Under the pieces are notes generated by a model. It saw nothing but the letters and a program-made list of their open reading frames with translations, was not told the origin of the DNA and searched no databases. The position numbers were made by a program, and so were the translations under genes. DNA of 64,000 nucleotides from Phymatolithon calcareum. Its lineage: Eukaryota; Rhodophyta; Florideophyceae; Hapalidiales. Positions 1 through 10,045 of the stretch are shown piece by piece. The DNA lies in NCBI GenBank assembly GCA_977006965.1, contig OZ345355.1:2604001-2668000 (forward strand). The letters run 5' to 3'. How positions within the stretch are numbered: position 1 is the stretch's first letter; every line of letters starts with the position of its first letter.

Positions 1-99
1 CCTCGTCGAAGCTCTTGAACGCAACAGTTTCGTCGCATAAACCAGATCGATGACAATGGCGCTCAAGGTTCCTTTTCCCCTTTCCGTGTGACTCTCTCA

Positions 100-312
100 A
101 ATTCGACGGCCAAGCCAAGGTCGCCGCCGGAGGACGACGCCGACGTCTACATGCGTAATCTGTCTCGTGTCTGTTATCTACTGGAGTTTTTTTTGCTTGT
201 CTTTCTTTCGTCCTCTTTCTGTTTAGACTCTCCCGCTCTTTTCTTCTCTCTCCTCTCTTGAGCTTTTTCTCTCCCATGTGGCGTCGGGCTCTTTTGAGCC
301 TGGTGCTACAGG
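100..312 (-). repeat. Dispersed repeat, partial copy of the 27.1-28.1 kb unit
   Basis: Read on the minus strand, this stretch matches about 27240-27430. It has the same purine-rich run of GAGAGA/AAGA words next to a GTCGGCGTCGTCC-like block. Only part of the unit is present. No coding potential is visible. The flank 313-640 shows nothing I recognise. Confidence 0.6.
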
Positions 313-654
313 TCCTTCTGAATATTCGGAATAGCTCTAACCTCCTTGGTGTATCGAATCCCCCGCTGTACATTGCAAGTGGCTCTCCTGATTTTTAGTC
401 TCGGTTGAGCACTCTTGATATGGTCTCCCGTCCTGTCGTTGTCATGTATAATATCCAGATACTCTGCCTGCTCTTCCATTTTTATGAAATCAGTGGAAAG
501 CTTAACGTTTTCGGCATTTGTTCCGTCCTGGTAAGATGAAATGATTAAGCACTTGGATTTTTACCAGGATTTCTTCCGTCTATGTCGCCCCTCCAGCTCC
601 TTCTTGTCTCGAATAGGAATTTGCTAGATTTTTTCCCTCCGTGCGATTAAGAAG

Positions 655-1290
655 TTCAAAAATGTTCTTGCGTATTTCTAACGGCTGGGAGTGTTCACAC
701 ACGACATCCATGCCGCACGATCAATCAACTCCCGTGCACAGACAACTCGCGCTGCAGTATGCCTGTGGAAAATTCCCACAGGTGTCAACAACAAGTTTGA
801 CTGAAGAATTCGGCACCAGAGCCAGAGAGCATATGGAGACCCTTGAAAGCACGCTAGCAGGGTACGAACTCGAAGGAGAAAAACGACTGGAAACAGAAAA
901 GGCACTAGATGAGCTCTTACTATTTAGCAAAACACTCATAGAACGCATGGAGAACGAAGAAGGCCTGTATTAATCCGCAGAATCCAAGGCAGAAAGTGGT
1001 CGAGTCCAAGCACCAACAATCCCGTAGAGGACTGAGATAGGACTACTTTGAGTCCCGAGTTTTCCCGTCCGCTATATTGGTGGACGTTTCGTGAGCTGCA
1101 CAAAGGTAGGTAGCATCATAGGAATCCTTGCCCATATCTTCGGAAGTCTGTGGGGCTCCTAAATAAACTTCAAAGGAAAAAAATCAACTCCCGTGCAGTC
1201 AAGATGGGAATATGGTCTTTACCTGACATTGCGGGCCGTCAAGGTGGCACCGGAGGTCAGGAACGTAGAGAGATTATCGGATGATTTCTT
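655..1290 (+). pseudogene. LINE-D reverse-transcriptase fragment, split by LINE-A
   Basis: About 655-738 and 1198-1275 read together as the thumb and C-terminal part of a non-LTR reverse transcriptase. The recognisable words are RLGVF and, across the junction, QSRWEYGLYL followed by KVAPEVRNVE. They match the long LINE-D copy at 54.7-55.2 kb (LVQSRWEYALHLSPW). An in-frame stop and substitutions show decay. The LINE-A insertion at 739-1181 interrupts it. Confidence 0.7.
739..1181 (+). mobile_element. LINE-A 3' fragment (ORF2 C-terminus, 3' UTR, short A tail)
   Basis: This is a 5'-truncated non-LTR insertion. It starts inside the C-terminal motif RQLALQYACGKFPQ, reads through to a stop at 971-973 (ending EEGLY), and continues through the family 3' UTR to AAATAAACTT and a short A run. 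A 16-bp TSD, AATCAACTCCCGTGCA, lies at 723-738 and 1182-1197. The protein tail is nearly identical to the LINE-A copies at 30.4 kb and 37.6 kb. It is a dead-on-arrival copy lacking the polymerase domain. Confidence 0.85.
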
Positions 1291-1395
1291 TTGAGATCTC
1301 TCAAAGCCTTACCTTGGAGTAGAGCGACAGCTTCCAGGTTGTTCGGGAAGATACTGAACAAGGCATTCAAATGAAGTGCGATAGGTTCAGACTCT

Positions 1396-1746
1396 GTGGA
1401 TCGATGTCAACGGCTCTTTGACAAACTGATGAATACCGAGTTCTACAGTCCTCATTGCCCTCGTACTATTCTATCGAAATTTCCGGCTTGCAGAGATGAA
1501 CTCCACGAAACAAGGCATCAGGAATACGAATCTATAATTATCTACAACACGGATGTCACTGAGCACGCAATGCTGAATAAATTCAGGAAGGCGAGGAGAA
1601 TTATCTTAGCTCTCCGGGATATAGGAATGAACGCCAGGGGTTTAGTCACAAGTAGTGACTCACAACGAAGAATATTGCAACCTACAAAACTCCCGTACAA
1701 TGAAGGTAGAACTGCGCCATACACCTTGCCCAGTGGACGAAACTGA
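1396..1746 (+). pseudogene. LINE reverse-transcriptase thumb fragment (LINE-G-like)
   Basis: The residues ELHETRHQEYESI, then VTEHAMLNKFRKARRI and DIGMNARGL, resemble the segment just after the polymerase domain of LINE-G (ELHETRLLEYLE at about 42.5 kb). The reading frame is open for 116 codons, but the catalytic part is missing on both sides. This is a fragment and not a gene. Confidence 0.6.
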
Positions 1747-4052
1747 TCCAAGCGAAAATCGACAAACCATAAGGCTTATTCTCCATCCTCATTGTGGGCG
1801 CTTCGCACTCCGCCTGTAGAACCGAATCTGAGTCTGCTGCTTGATTCGTTCCTGCAGAGTTAGTGCTGCGGTCTCTGAAGTTTTATTGAAAGCTAGGGCA
1901 CTCCTCTGTCACTTTTAGCTTAGCATCGGAGTAAAATTGATCCTCTCAGTGTGAATGAAGGCTGATGTCTTTGTAATCAGATATTCAAGTTCAAAACTGA
2001 GGTCAGTCTCCGCTCTCGTGATGCGCTTAGGACCACGCCACTGAACAAGAAGCTTTCTTCCGACTTTTAAAAGTCCCTGTGCGGATATGTGTTGATTTAT
2101 TTTGAAAGCTCCCAATGCCTCTATTCAAGGGCAGTAGGGCCGCTTTCGCACGATATTCTAAGCTAACATAGTTTGACTATTCAGTATATCCATGATTCGT
2201 ATTTCTCTCCCAACAAGTGCTCTAGTGAGTCGCTTACATCATATTCAATTTCAGGACTAATCATGGATGAAGATAGAATGCATTGGAACGCGAACAGCTC
2301 AATCACGGCTGTGACATCAAAGTATGCATCTAATACTGATTTTCTCCAAAGAGGTGCTCTATTGAATATCATCCGCAGGCATCGCAACCGTGTCGAACTT
2401 TCTCTTACGCGGAGAACCACCGGTAGATTGTTCGAATCAGTTGGTATCTCCAGCGATCTTTCCTCTTCTTCTTTTGCCTAAAGCTCAATTATTTCTTTTC
2501 GTCGCCCTTTCTTTGAGACTGAGCCCTCCTCCGGTATACCGAGAGCTTGCTGCAGATCTTCATATTTCTTGAGGCACTCTATGTCCTTGGTGGTCTCCTT
2601 AATGTCTTCATCTCTCTCAGATTACTCATCTGCCTCATCAAGGCGCTTCTTTTGTCTCACTAGACTCGCAAAAAACCTTTCTGCTTGGTTTCTTCTCCTT
2701 ATGGCAGGTGGTTCTAGACGGCACAGAACTCGCGTTCTACCATGGCGGTGCTAGGCATATGTCCCAAAAACACACTTGAAGAATAAACCTTCTGCAGATT
2801 CGGTTGCTGATTGTAATCGCTTTCTCAGTGGCGTCACGTTGAGTGCATACTCCCACTTTAGCAAAATAAACGACTTGAAGATTCTAATGCATGTCACAGG
2901 CTGAAAGCCTCGAAAATTGACTCCAATATCCCGCAGTTTGTGTATGCACCCCACTGCATTTCTTACTCTTGATAACGCGATGACTTCTGTTACGCCTTCG
3001 TGCTTCATGCTTATCCCGAGATACGAGAGCCTCCATGCTTGATGAAGAACTCGACCGGCAATGTGGCAGGCATGTTTCGAAAGTCCCTTGTATTTAAGGA
3101 TCTCGCTCTTTCCTGGCTTTGTGTTCTAGCTCATACCATTTTCCTTCGCCCAGGTTGTCGCTATATCAAGCAGGTTCTGCATTACTTCTCCATCCTTAGA
3201 TTGCAGCTGTATATCGTCAGCGAACAGTTGCGCTGGAGTATCAGAGATACTGCTGGGGACCTTGGAGACCGCTTCCGCGAATGTGTCTATGAAGATAATG
3301 TACAGGTACGGGCTCAGTGGGGCCCTTGAGGTACTCCTCGATCAAAAATGCACCATGCTATAACATCATCGCCTGCTGACGTATCACAAAATGGTTTCCG
3401 AAGATATGCCACCATCTTTGTTATTTTGTCGGGTAGCTTCTGCTGGAGTCTTTTCCTGAGGATGTCTCGTGGCACCCAGTCATATGCTGCAGAGAGGTCA
3501 AGAACCGTGACAAAAGGATTTCCATCTTTCACGGCACATTTTGCACGAAGTATGGCAATATATGTGCTCATGTCTTTTTGGAAACCTTGCTGGGCACTGT
3601 TAAAGCGGTAGTGTTCCCATATCTATAAGTCGACAGCGGAATCGATGATTTTCCTGGCTTGACTTAACAGCGATATAGGTCTGTAGTTCGCTGCAACATG
3701 AGATGCAAAGCACTGGAAAAAATGACTGCTATTTTAATTATTTAAATTATTGTTCTAGTAATTTATTCCTGAGTTGGGCATATTTATTGTATTTATTGAG
3801 ATCGACGTGGTTGCGACAATTATTGTATTTATTTGGAAGCATTATTCACTAGAGAACGCCCGACTGAGTCTACGTATTCTTGAAGAGTAATGTGACATGT
3901 TGGTCATCCATAGCGCATGAAGTGTCGGTTGCGGACTTCTTATTTTTTCGATCCGGTTATTGAAGAGTTCCCCCAGGATTGTGAAAATCATGGCAGTCAA
4001 CACAGTACAACGAGAACTGTGGACCAGGCGAGCACCGTTTGGTAGCAGCCAA

Positions 4053-4173
4053 GATGCCGCGAGTTGTCGGTAAGCGTGTTCGCGATGAGTTTTTCACGCA
4101 GTCGGATCCCAACTCCGCTCTGCGGACTTGCAAGTGTGGAACGCGACGGAAAGATTCTGCACGGGTAACACGA
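4053..4173 (+). pseudogene. hAT BED-type zinc-finger remnant
   Basis: From ATG at 4053 the frame reads MPRVVGKRVRDEFF, then ALRTCKCGTRRKDS, and stops at about 4173. The words NFVSHVLPGN follow in the next frame, so one shift separates the C-x-C pair from the H-containing end expected of a BED finger. In hAT transposases this module binds the element's subterminal DNA. The assignment rests on its position in the element and on the CKC...H pattern. Confidence 0.5.
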
Positions 4174-4201
4174 ATTTTGTGAGTCACGTGTTACCGGGAA
4201 A

Positions 4202-4636
4202 TTGAAGAAGATTGTCTATGCTGTGAGTTTGACTGTTGATGACAGTTCACTATCGCTAGCCGAGCGCGCATTGAAGCGTCACAAAAGCGTTATTTCGTCT
4301 AATTCTGAGTACATGGACTTGCGATTCATCGTACTAACGTCGAACATGTACGAGAGGCCTTTCTGTATCGCTGGTTACGCGCTGAATGACAGAAGAAGAA
4401 GCTTTATTCCTGCAAACTTCGAAAAGCAGATGTTCATTCAAGCTAACTCGGGTGCGTGGGGAATCGAAGACGTCAATGCTATCGTGACAGAAAGTAGCTG
4501 GAGGGATCCAATAATTCAGGGAATAACCAGTTATTTATTCCTCACTGAACTTGGATACAATAATTTATTGCTTCTGCGTTCAACAGCTATATATTTGTTC
4601 TCAACACTGCGCCGAGAAAAGAATAAAAATAAATAA
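4202..4636 (+). pseudogene. hAT transposase C-terminal dimerisation domain
   Basis: The 144-residue frame contains YMDLRFIVLTSNMYERPF, then AGYALNDRRRSFIPANFE and FIQANSGAWG. This is the typical hAT C-terminal block (TSN..ER.FS.AG..L..RR..L.P..FE..LF...N). The N-terminal 50 residues do not look like the RNase-H fold, and the acidic catalytic residues upstream are absent, in keeping with an internal deletion. The last residues are low-complexity and run to the element's end. Confidence 0.75.
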
Positions 4637-4884
4637 ACAATGCCAATGCTTTGATGAGATTGGCCTTTTTTGTACAGGGGGATCAGAGTAGTTTGACTCC
4701 ATGCTCGCGGAAGACATTTGATCCTCCCATATGTCTCCCATAAGGCTAGCAATATACTCAATCCGCCTATCATATTGGCATGCATCATTTCAACTGCCAC
4801 TGCGTCGGGGCCGACCGCCTTCCTTTTGTCAACTTTGGTGATATCTTCCGCATCAGTATTGGATCGGATCTTCCTGTGTCCGTA

Positions 4885-5345
4885 CCGCCGATGAAGATAA
4901 TCCTAGCACGGAAGCTTAAGTCAGTGCATGTCAGAGTACACCGATACTCAGCACCGCAAGCTGCATTCCTGCATGGAAAAGTTGATGAGCTTCGTCGATT
5001 TGGGCTCACTCGTCCTAACAACTCCAGCCAATGGGCATGTACCCCAATAGTTCTCCCGACGGATGGGCCGGAGCAGTTCACTTTTTTGGTCGACCTCTGC
5101 CCAGATAACGCTCAAGCTATACCTCAATCCTGGCCAATGACGAACCTAGAGCTGACGTCCACTAAAGTAGCAAGAAGTTCTTGCTACACTGTCATTGGCT
5201 TATGCCACGGGTATTGGGAGCTGTATTTGCACGAAGAATCTCAAGAATGCCAACGCATTGTAACTTCAGACAGACTATTTCCTCCCACACGCGCAATGAA
5301 CGATCAAGCGAACACAGCCGCATTCTTCCAAAGAACTTGTAGAAC
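4885..5345 (+). pseudogene. Ty3/gypsy reverse-transcriptase fragment
   Basis: The frame contains VHRYSAPQAAFLHGKVDEL, then RRFGLTRPNNSSQWACTPIV and FTFLVDLCPDNA. Further on are QSWPMTNLEL and GLCHGYWELYLHEES. These follow the order of Ty3/gypsy polymerase motifs (primer-grip region, S.WA.P.V, F.VD.R.LN, GYWQ..L). The D-L-C and GLCHGYW forms show mutated key residues. The homology fades after 5345, before the YxDD box. It is a decayed pol segment unrelated in strand to the adjacent LINE-C. Confidence 0.65.
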
Positions 5346-5559
5346 CGGTAATGCCAGGGGCCGCCATGGGAATGGCCGAATAGGCGTGATCCAACATTGA
5401 CAGCTCAGATATGTGGGGTTGAATGAAGAGGTTTACTTGGTCGTTGATCGATATCGATAGTCTATCGTACATACTTGATGTTAGACAGTCGATGGGTGCT
5501 GCTTGTTGGTCGATGATCGATACCCTCACATTCTGAGGGTGGTGTTGAGGACCTTGCTC

Positions 5560-5893
5560 TTCAAAGACGAAGGAGACGTCTCGGAGTCCAACAGAAAGAG
5601 AAAAATTCCCTACGATATGCCCGGGTCCACCCCGGCGATTATCAGACTCCCGAAAACACGGCACCGCCAATTAGCGGTAAAGTGGGCATTCGGTCGGTTT
5701 CCCCCAATGAGCACATCACTTCTCACAGACAAGTTCGGTGATACTGAACCAATCCTCATGAGCAACCTGGAAGAATACCTCGGAAGATATCAACTGACCA
5801 AAGAGGAGATTGATATAACTGAAAAAGCTCCAGACAAGCTACTCTTCTTCACTATCGTCTTTTACGACGACATGGAATAGACAAGGCGACTGG
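5560..5893 (+). mobile_element. LINE-B 3' fragment (ORF2 C-terminus)
   Basis: In-frame residues include SNRKRKIPYDMPGS, TRHRQLAVKWAFGRFPPMST and a helical tail ending FYDDME, with a stop at 5878-5880. The RHRQLA...GRFP word is the conserved C-terminal motif also seen in LINE-A, D and H. The polymerase domain is missing. The stretch lies between two pieces of Ty3/gypsy pol (4885-5345 and 5897-6110), so it probably inserted into that element. Confidence 0.7.
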
Positions 5894-5896
5894 TGC

Positions 5897-6110
5897 GAAA
5901 TGTACATTTCTAAAGATGGCACACTCATGGATCCGAGCTGTATGAGCGCACTTCTCGAAATGCAGCAGCCTGCAAATGCCGCAGAGCTGCAGCAGTTTCT
6001 CTGCGCGGCAAAATGTATGCGCAAATGCGTACCTGAATTCAATTGAATTATTTTTCCACTCACGTCCACTCGAATCGTTATACCAACGTGTCAGCGGTCG
6101 ACCGAAACAG
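5897..6110 (+). pseudogene. Ty3/gypsy pol fragment (region after the polymerase box)
   Basis: The frame reads CEMYISKDGTLMDPSCMSAL, then QQPANAAELQQFLCAAKCMR and CVPEFN before a stop. This matches the Ty3/gypsy connection segment (G..IS.DG..MDP..V.A......P.N..ELQ.FL...N..R..IP.F). It is probably the continuation of 4885-5345 beyond the LINE-B insertion. Confidence 0.65.
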
Positions 6111-7314
6111 GCTGTCAAAAAGATCAAAAGTAAGAACAGACATATTTGGCCATACCTCGCACAAAGAATACTATGCAAAATGGTCACCCATTCGTTGCTG
6201 TACTTGACTTTCCAGAAGCGTATGACAGCGTCCCGAGGGATATCCTCCTCGAGCGACTGCAGAAAAAGTTGCCGGTGCACATAGCAAAGATGGTATCTTA
6301 CCTGATGAAACCGTCGTGGATAACGTCGGCAGGAGACGAAACGAAAACGTTGTGCATTATCGACCGAGGTGTTCCGCAGGTCTCCCCTCTTAGTCCGTGT
6401 CTATATAACATATTCATGGTTACGTTCGACGAAGCCGGCGCCCAAGTAACAAGAACCGTGTCCGACCATCCAGCGCAGCTATTTGCGGATGACGTTCTTC
6501 TCCAGGTAATGAAAGCAAAAGGAATGAAAAAACTATTGGACATAGCTACGAAGTGGGCAGCCGAGAACTCCATGAAATGGAACACGAAGCCAGAAAAGAG
6601 CGAGGTACTGAAGTACAAATGACTCCCAAAGAACAATTTCTTCCTTGAAGGAAAAGAGCTGCACCAGGCCTGGAGACTGTCCTACCTCAGGATCAGTATG
6701 AACAACAACGGAGTCACCGACGATACAGCAATCTCAAGAGTTCGGAATGCGATGGGATGCATTGACAAACTCCGCCAAATTGGCTTGAACGTCAGAGGAC
6801 TCCAACAAGCCACGTACATTAGGATTTTCAAGTCCTTGATTCTCCCCAAATGGGAGTATGCAATTCACCTGACCCCAATCGCGAAACGACTACTATCGGC
6901 AATTAGGTCTTTTCTAAAGATACGGTTTCGGAAAATATGGCGAGTATCGAAGGGAGAGAATGCGAGTGCTCTGCCGTCTCGCCAACCTACAGATGAGGAG
7001 AATGCACAGGCTGAAATGTTCGCCTTAAGCTTGGTAAGACGGAGGAAGTTCCTGGAGCTTTCAGAAGAATACCACGGAAGAGAAGATGATTGGAAGACGT
7101 ATCAAAGGACATTTGGTATCTCGGGGAAGAGGAACACCTTAAAGAAGCTCTGAAACAAGCGGAAGAAGGTATGGTGTCAAAAAAGCGATGCCTACAAGCA
7201 ACAGTCAAAGTCTGGTCATTGGAAGAAGAGGGTCGGACAATTAAAATCTCGATCGGCGTACCGCACGACCTACCAGGAGTGCTATATATAAGGGACAGAA
7301 CTGCGCGGTTGGGA

Positions 7315-7715
7315 TTTTTTTTTGAATTTATTAAACGCCCTCAGAAACACTCATAAGACTGTAAAGGAGATGCGTTTCAGATGCTACTACCTTGGTAGCT
7401 CCGTTACTCTGTTAAAGCCCGCAAAACCCGGGCTCGTTGCTATCGTCGTAGCCCTAGCTGCAAAAACCCTCCTCCAGAGAAGGTGGAGGGAAAAGCTTAG
7501 AGTCCACTTGTCCTGTTCATAGGAATCTCAGCGTCGCCGTTCTATTTTGTCTTGGTCTATTCCATGTCCATAAAAGACGATTGTGAGGAATAATACTTTG
7601 TCAAGTGCCTTTTCAGTCTCAGTAGTCTCCTCTTCTGTTAGTCGATATCTTTGAAGGTACACTTCGAGCTTGTTCATGAGAGTTGGTACGATATCACCGA
7701 ATTTGTCTTCCAGAA
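7315..7715 (-). mobile_element. LINE-B 3' insertion with A tail
   Basis: On the minus strand the insertion begins within LLEDKFGDIVPTLMNKLEVY, runs to a stop just after VFYGHGID, and has the LINE-B 3' UTR. It ends GAGGGCGTTTAATAAATTC plus an A run (the T run at 7315-7323 on plus). The 12-bp flanks GCGCGGTTGGGA (7303-7314) and GCGCGGTTGAGA (7716-7727) are a TSD with one difference. It interrupts a plus-strand LINE-C copy. Non-autonomous fragment. Confidence 0.8.
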
Positions 7716-7734
7716 GCGCGGTTGAGATGCCTGA

Positions 7735-7985
7735 TGTGGACACGCAATGATGCAGTGGCACCAAAAGCTGCATGAATAGGCGACCTAAATTACAGCATAG
7801 GTTCTGCGAGCAGTAAGCACGCAATATGCTTCCACCAAAGCCCATAGCTGGAAGGCAATCGGAAGCTTATTTAAGCAGTTCTCCCTTTGTCGTTTTAGTA
7901 GAGAGCATCTCATCTTCTCATCGGAGAGAGATCACCCCTTTTCAAGATAAACCCATTCTTTATCTTATCACTCCCAGTGATTACA
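7735..7985 (+). repeat. 5' LTR of the mini LTR element
   Basis: This repeat is TG...CA bounded. The internal GAAGCTTATTTAAGCAG and TTATTTAAG stretch is a possible TATA-like promoter element. The sequence directly downstream (from 7986) shows no clear match to a tRNA 3' end, so the primer site is not identified. Confidence 0.85.
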
Positions 7986-8051
7986 GAAATTTCTTTCCTG
8001 CAGGAGAATGTCTGAGTGTTAAGAGGAAGATTGTTCAAGTTTGATTTGGAA

Positions 8052-8489
8052 ATGGACGACCATCGAACCGTGGAAAGTGGAAGTCAATCGTCGGCGCAAC
8101 CTACCGATCGGCAACCAACCGCCGCGCTATTCCAAGCCGTGAGCCGCCCGATTTTACGGAGTCTCGACTCAAGAGTTGTGACAGGGTTTTTGAAGGAGAG
8201 GAAACGGTACGAAGATGAGGTCAACGAGAAGAAGAAGGATGTCCCGGCGATGAAGATGGCATCTTACAAGGTGCCAATCGACAGGAGTCTTCTCGAGTTT
8301 ATGTTCTTCAGAGCTAAAACAGTTGGAGCTCTGACATCGAACAATATTCAAAACTTTATTGAAGGTTTGGTGCAGAAGAATGAAGATGAACAGGTATACC
8401 CGGAAATCATAGAGAAGGCTTTACACAGTCTTCGAATGCCAATGCCCATCGAACAAGCGGAGGCAAGGATTCTGGAGTTTACTTCCTAA
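8052..8489 (+). CDS. gag-like protein of the mini LTR element
   Basis: The frame is open from 8016. I prefer the ATG at 8052 because the preceding codons lie in leader sequence. The 145-residue product has a charged central part (VVTGFLKERKRYEDEV), then VPIDRSLLEFMFFRAK, and is rich in Glu, Lys and Arg. This resembles the capsid N-terminal region of Ty3-type gag, with no zinc knuckle before the stop. Downstream, 8490-8870 holds Lys/Arg-rich decayed codons including a short tandem GGCGAAGAAGGACGGGGTCC repeat. Inferred role: capsid subunit that could be supplied to particles of an autonomous relative. Confidence 0.55.
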   Translation: MDDHRTVESGSQSSAQPTDRQPTAALFQAVSRPILRSLDSRVVTGFLKERKRYEDEVNEKKKDVPAMKMASYKVPIDRSLLEFMFFRAKTVGALTSNNIQNFIEGLVQKNEDEQVYPEIIEKALHSLRMPMPIEQAEARILEFTS

Positions 8490-8872
8490 GCGACTGCGAT
8501 TTTTGCGAGGAAGAAAAAATCAAGGACGGCAACCGGAGCCCGAATTGAAACAAAGACGTTCCAGAAGGAACGCAAATATGGATTGGCAGCAGCAACCAAT
8601 TCAGAGAAGGAACCTATCTATATCTCCGGCAATAAGGAGAAGAAGGTCAGCGTAGATTTGTGTGGCAAACAACGCAAATGATATTCGCGGGACAGAAAAA
8701 ATATGAAAACTCAAGGTCGGCAAAGCGGCGAAGAAGGACGGGGTCCAAATCAAGGCCGGAAAAAGCGGCGAAGAAGGACGGGGTCCAAATCAAGGTTGGT
8801 AAAAGCTGGTGAAGAAGGCCAAGCAAACATTGCGAATCAATGATTAATGCACTCTTCGAGTGTATGGGGCAC

Positions 8873-9123
8873 TGTAGACACGCAATGATGCAGTGGAACC
8901 ACAAGCTGCAGGAATAGGCGACCTAAATTACAGCATAGGTTCTGCGAGCAGGAAGCACGCAATATGCTTCCACCAAAGCCCATAGCTGGAAGGCAATCGG
9001 AAGCTTATTTAAGCAGTTCTCCCTTTGTCGTTTTAGTAGAGAGCATCTCATCTTCTCATCGGAGAGAGATCACCCCTTTTCAAGATAAACCCATTCTTTA
9101 TCTTATCACTCCCAGTGATTACA
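8873..9123 (+). repeat. 3' LTR of the mini LTR element
   Basis: Direct copy of 7735-7985 with only a few base differences. The preceding GTATGGGGCAC is a weak polypurine-tract candidate. LINE-C sequence resumes immediately after the repeat and the 4-bp TSD. Confidence 0.85.
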
Positions 9124-9418
9124 CTGAGACTCATTTTCAACAGAGTTCCTTTGTGGAGAAAATTCATTCTGGCGAAGTACTTTTGGACTGGTGCTGTGGT
9201 TGAGCTTACCGTGTTGTAACGTATACTACAGTCTATGAATATGGACCAAGAAACGGAATATGAATGCGAAAGACTTACTCGGGCCCTCACAGGGAGAGAA
9301 ACACGGATTAAGGAGATATGAGAAGATAGTAGAGAGATGAGTATGGAAAACAGCGAGAAGCTGCCCTGGTACTCAAATTGAGGCTTTGGGAGCTTTTAAA
9401 ATTAATCGGCATATATCC

Positions 9419-10045
9419 CCACTCTGGTAGGGTAGCGCCGCTTATTGACATCAATGTCTTCTATCATTCTCGACATGATGTACCGCTGTCACCATGACGC
9501 CAGCGTTACGCACAACTGTATACTAAGTTAATATTATACGTCGCTCAGATCTACTTGAAAAATCCTGTCAACCCACTATAATATTTCTCATTTGGAATAG
9601 CGTCTAGTTGGTCAATCTGAACCACGTCGGGATGGAGTCGGAGAAAGGAGTGCACAAAGCGGCAGCAATAAGAGGAACCAGGGAATGGATCGTCGAACCA
9701 GAATCGACCCAGGAACGATATTCAGCGACAGAGTGATGATCCTGTAGAGACCTGTGTGGTTTTTCCGCTCAGGACGTTTTCACCGACACCAGGTGTTCAC
9801 CCATTTAACACATAGCATATGCAAAAAGTCCCCAATAACACGAAATGTTTTCTAAAAGCTCCCAAAATCTAAATCCAAGTAACTGGGCACTTTCTTCGGT
9901 ATCGACCACGCTCTACTCTACTAATATCTCTTTAATTCAAATTTGTCTTCCAGCGAGGGTCCCCAGATGACTTGCGGAGGATGTGGGTCGCCACTCTTAT
10001 CAAGCGTTATTCTATCTTACAGTATTTTAAAATAACCTTTCTCTT
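9419..10045 (+). other. Unassigned spacer
   Basis: No credible gene. A short stretch at 9620-9760 can be read as a basic, Gln/Arg-rich peptide, but no family is recognisable. AT-rich sequence precedes the left inverted repeat of the next element. Confidence 0.5.

Larger units (their letters stand above)
3706..4653 (+). mobile_element. Internally deleted hAT transposon
   Basis: The ends are CAAAGCACTGG and, inverted, CAAAGCATTGG, flanked by 8-bp direct repeats ATGAGATG (3698-3705) and ATGAGATT (4654-4661). An 8-bp TSD is the hAT hallmark. The interior keeps only the two ends of a transposase: a BED-finger-like N-terminus and the C-terminal dimerisation block. The central catalytic part is missing. 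It lies inside a LINE-C copy. It cannot be autonomous. Confidence 0.75.
2083..4880 (-). pseudogene. LINE-C ORF2 remnant (reverse transcriptase to 3' end), split by a hAT element
   Basis: Several minus-strand frames read in order. First comes KRKAVGPDAVAVEMMHA with ALWETYGRIKCLPRAW and LIPLYKKG (about 4860-4660). The polymerase word VLDLSAAYDWVPRD follows, then DRGVPQG (about 3490-3310). Next is the thumb (RVRNAVGCIHKLRDIG, about 2960) and a C-terminal domain at 2181-2420 (RLRCLRMIFNRAPLWRKS). The copy ends in the family 3' terminus, GGGAGCTTTCAAAATAAATC, near 2090-2120. Frames are broken by stops and shifts. The hAT insertion at 3706-4653 falls between motifs that are adjacent in related copies. 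Dead copy. Confidence 0.75.
7735..9123 (+). mobile_element. Miniature LTR retrotransposon (TRIM-like) carrying a gag-like ORF
   Basis: Two nearly identical 251-bp direct repeats (7735-7985 and 8873-9123) start TGTRGACACGCAATGATG and end GTGATTACA. They enclose only about 890 bp. CTGA precedes the left repeat (7731-7734) and follows the right one (9124-9127), giving a 4-bp TSD. The flanks rejoin to a continuous LINE-C frame. No protease, integrase or polymerase is encoded, so it must depend on another element. The near identity of the LTRs indicates a recent insertion. Confidence 0.85.
6112..9418 (+). pseudogene. LINE-C ORF2 copy, split by LINE-B and by an LTR mini-element
   Basis: LINE-C pieces lie at 6112-7314, 7716-7734 and 9124-9418. 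The first holds VLDFPEAYDSVPRD, IIDRGVPQVSPLSPCLYNIF and QLFADDVLLQ (the FADD catalytic box). The thumb WEYAIHLTPI and a charged C-terminal region follow. At 7303-7314 the frame reads DRTARLG and breaks at a T run. It resumes after the two insertions as RCLRLIFNRVPLWRK, as in other LINE-C copies. The 3' end at about 9377-9418 is GGCTTTGGGAGCTTTTAAAA. Stops at about 6620 and 7150 show decay. Confidence 0.8.

Noticed and set aside
5275-5670. 131-codon minus-strand frame
   Set aside because: Crosses from Ty3/gypsy into LINE-B sequence on the opposite strand; no continuous homology.
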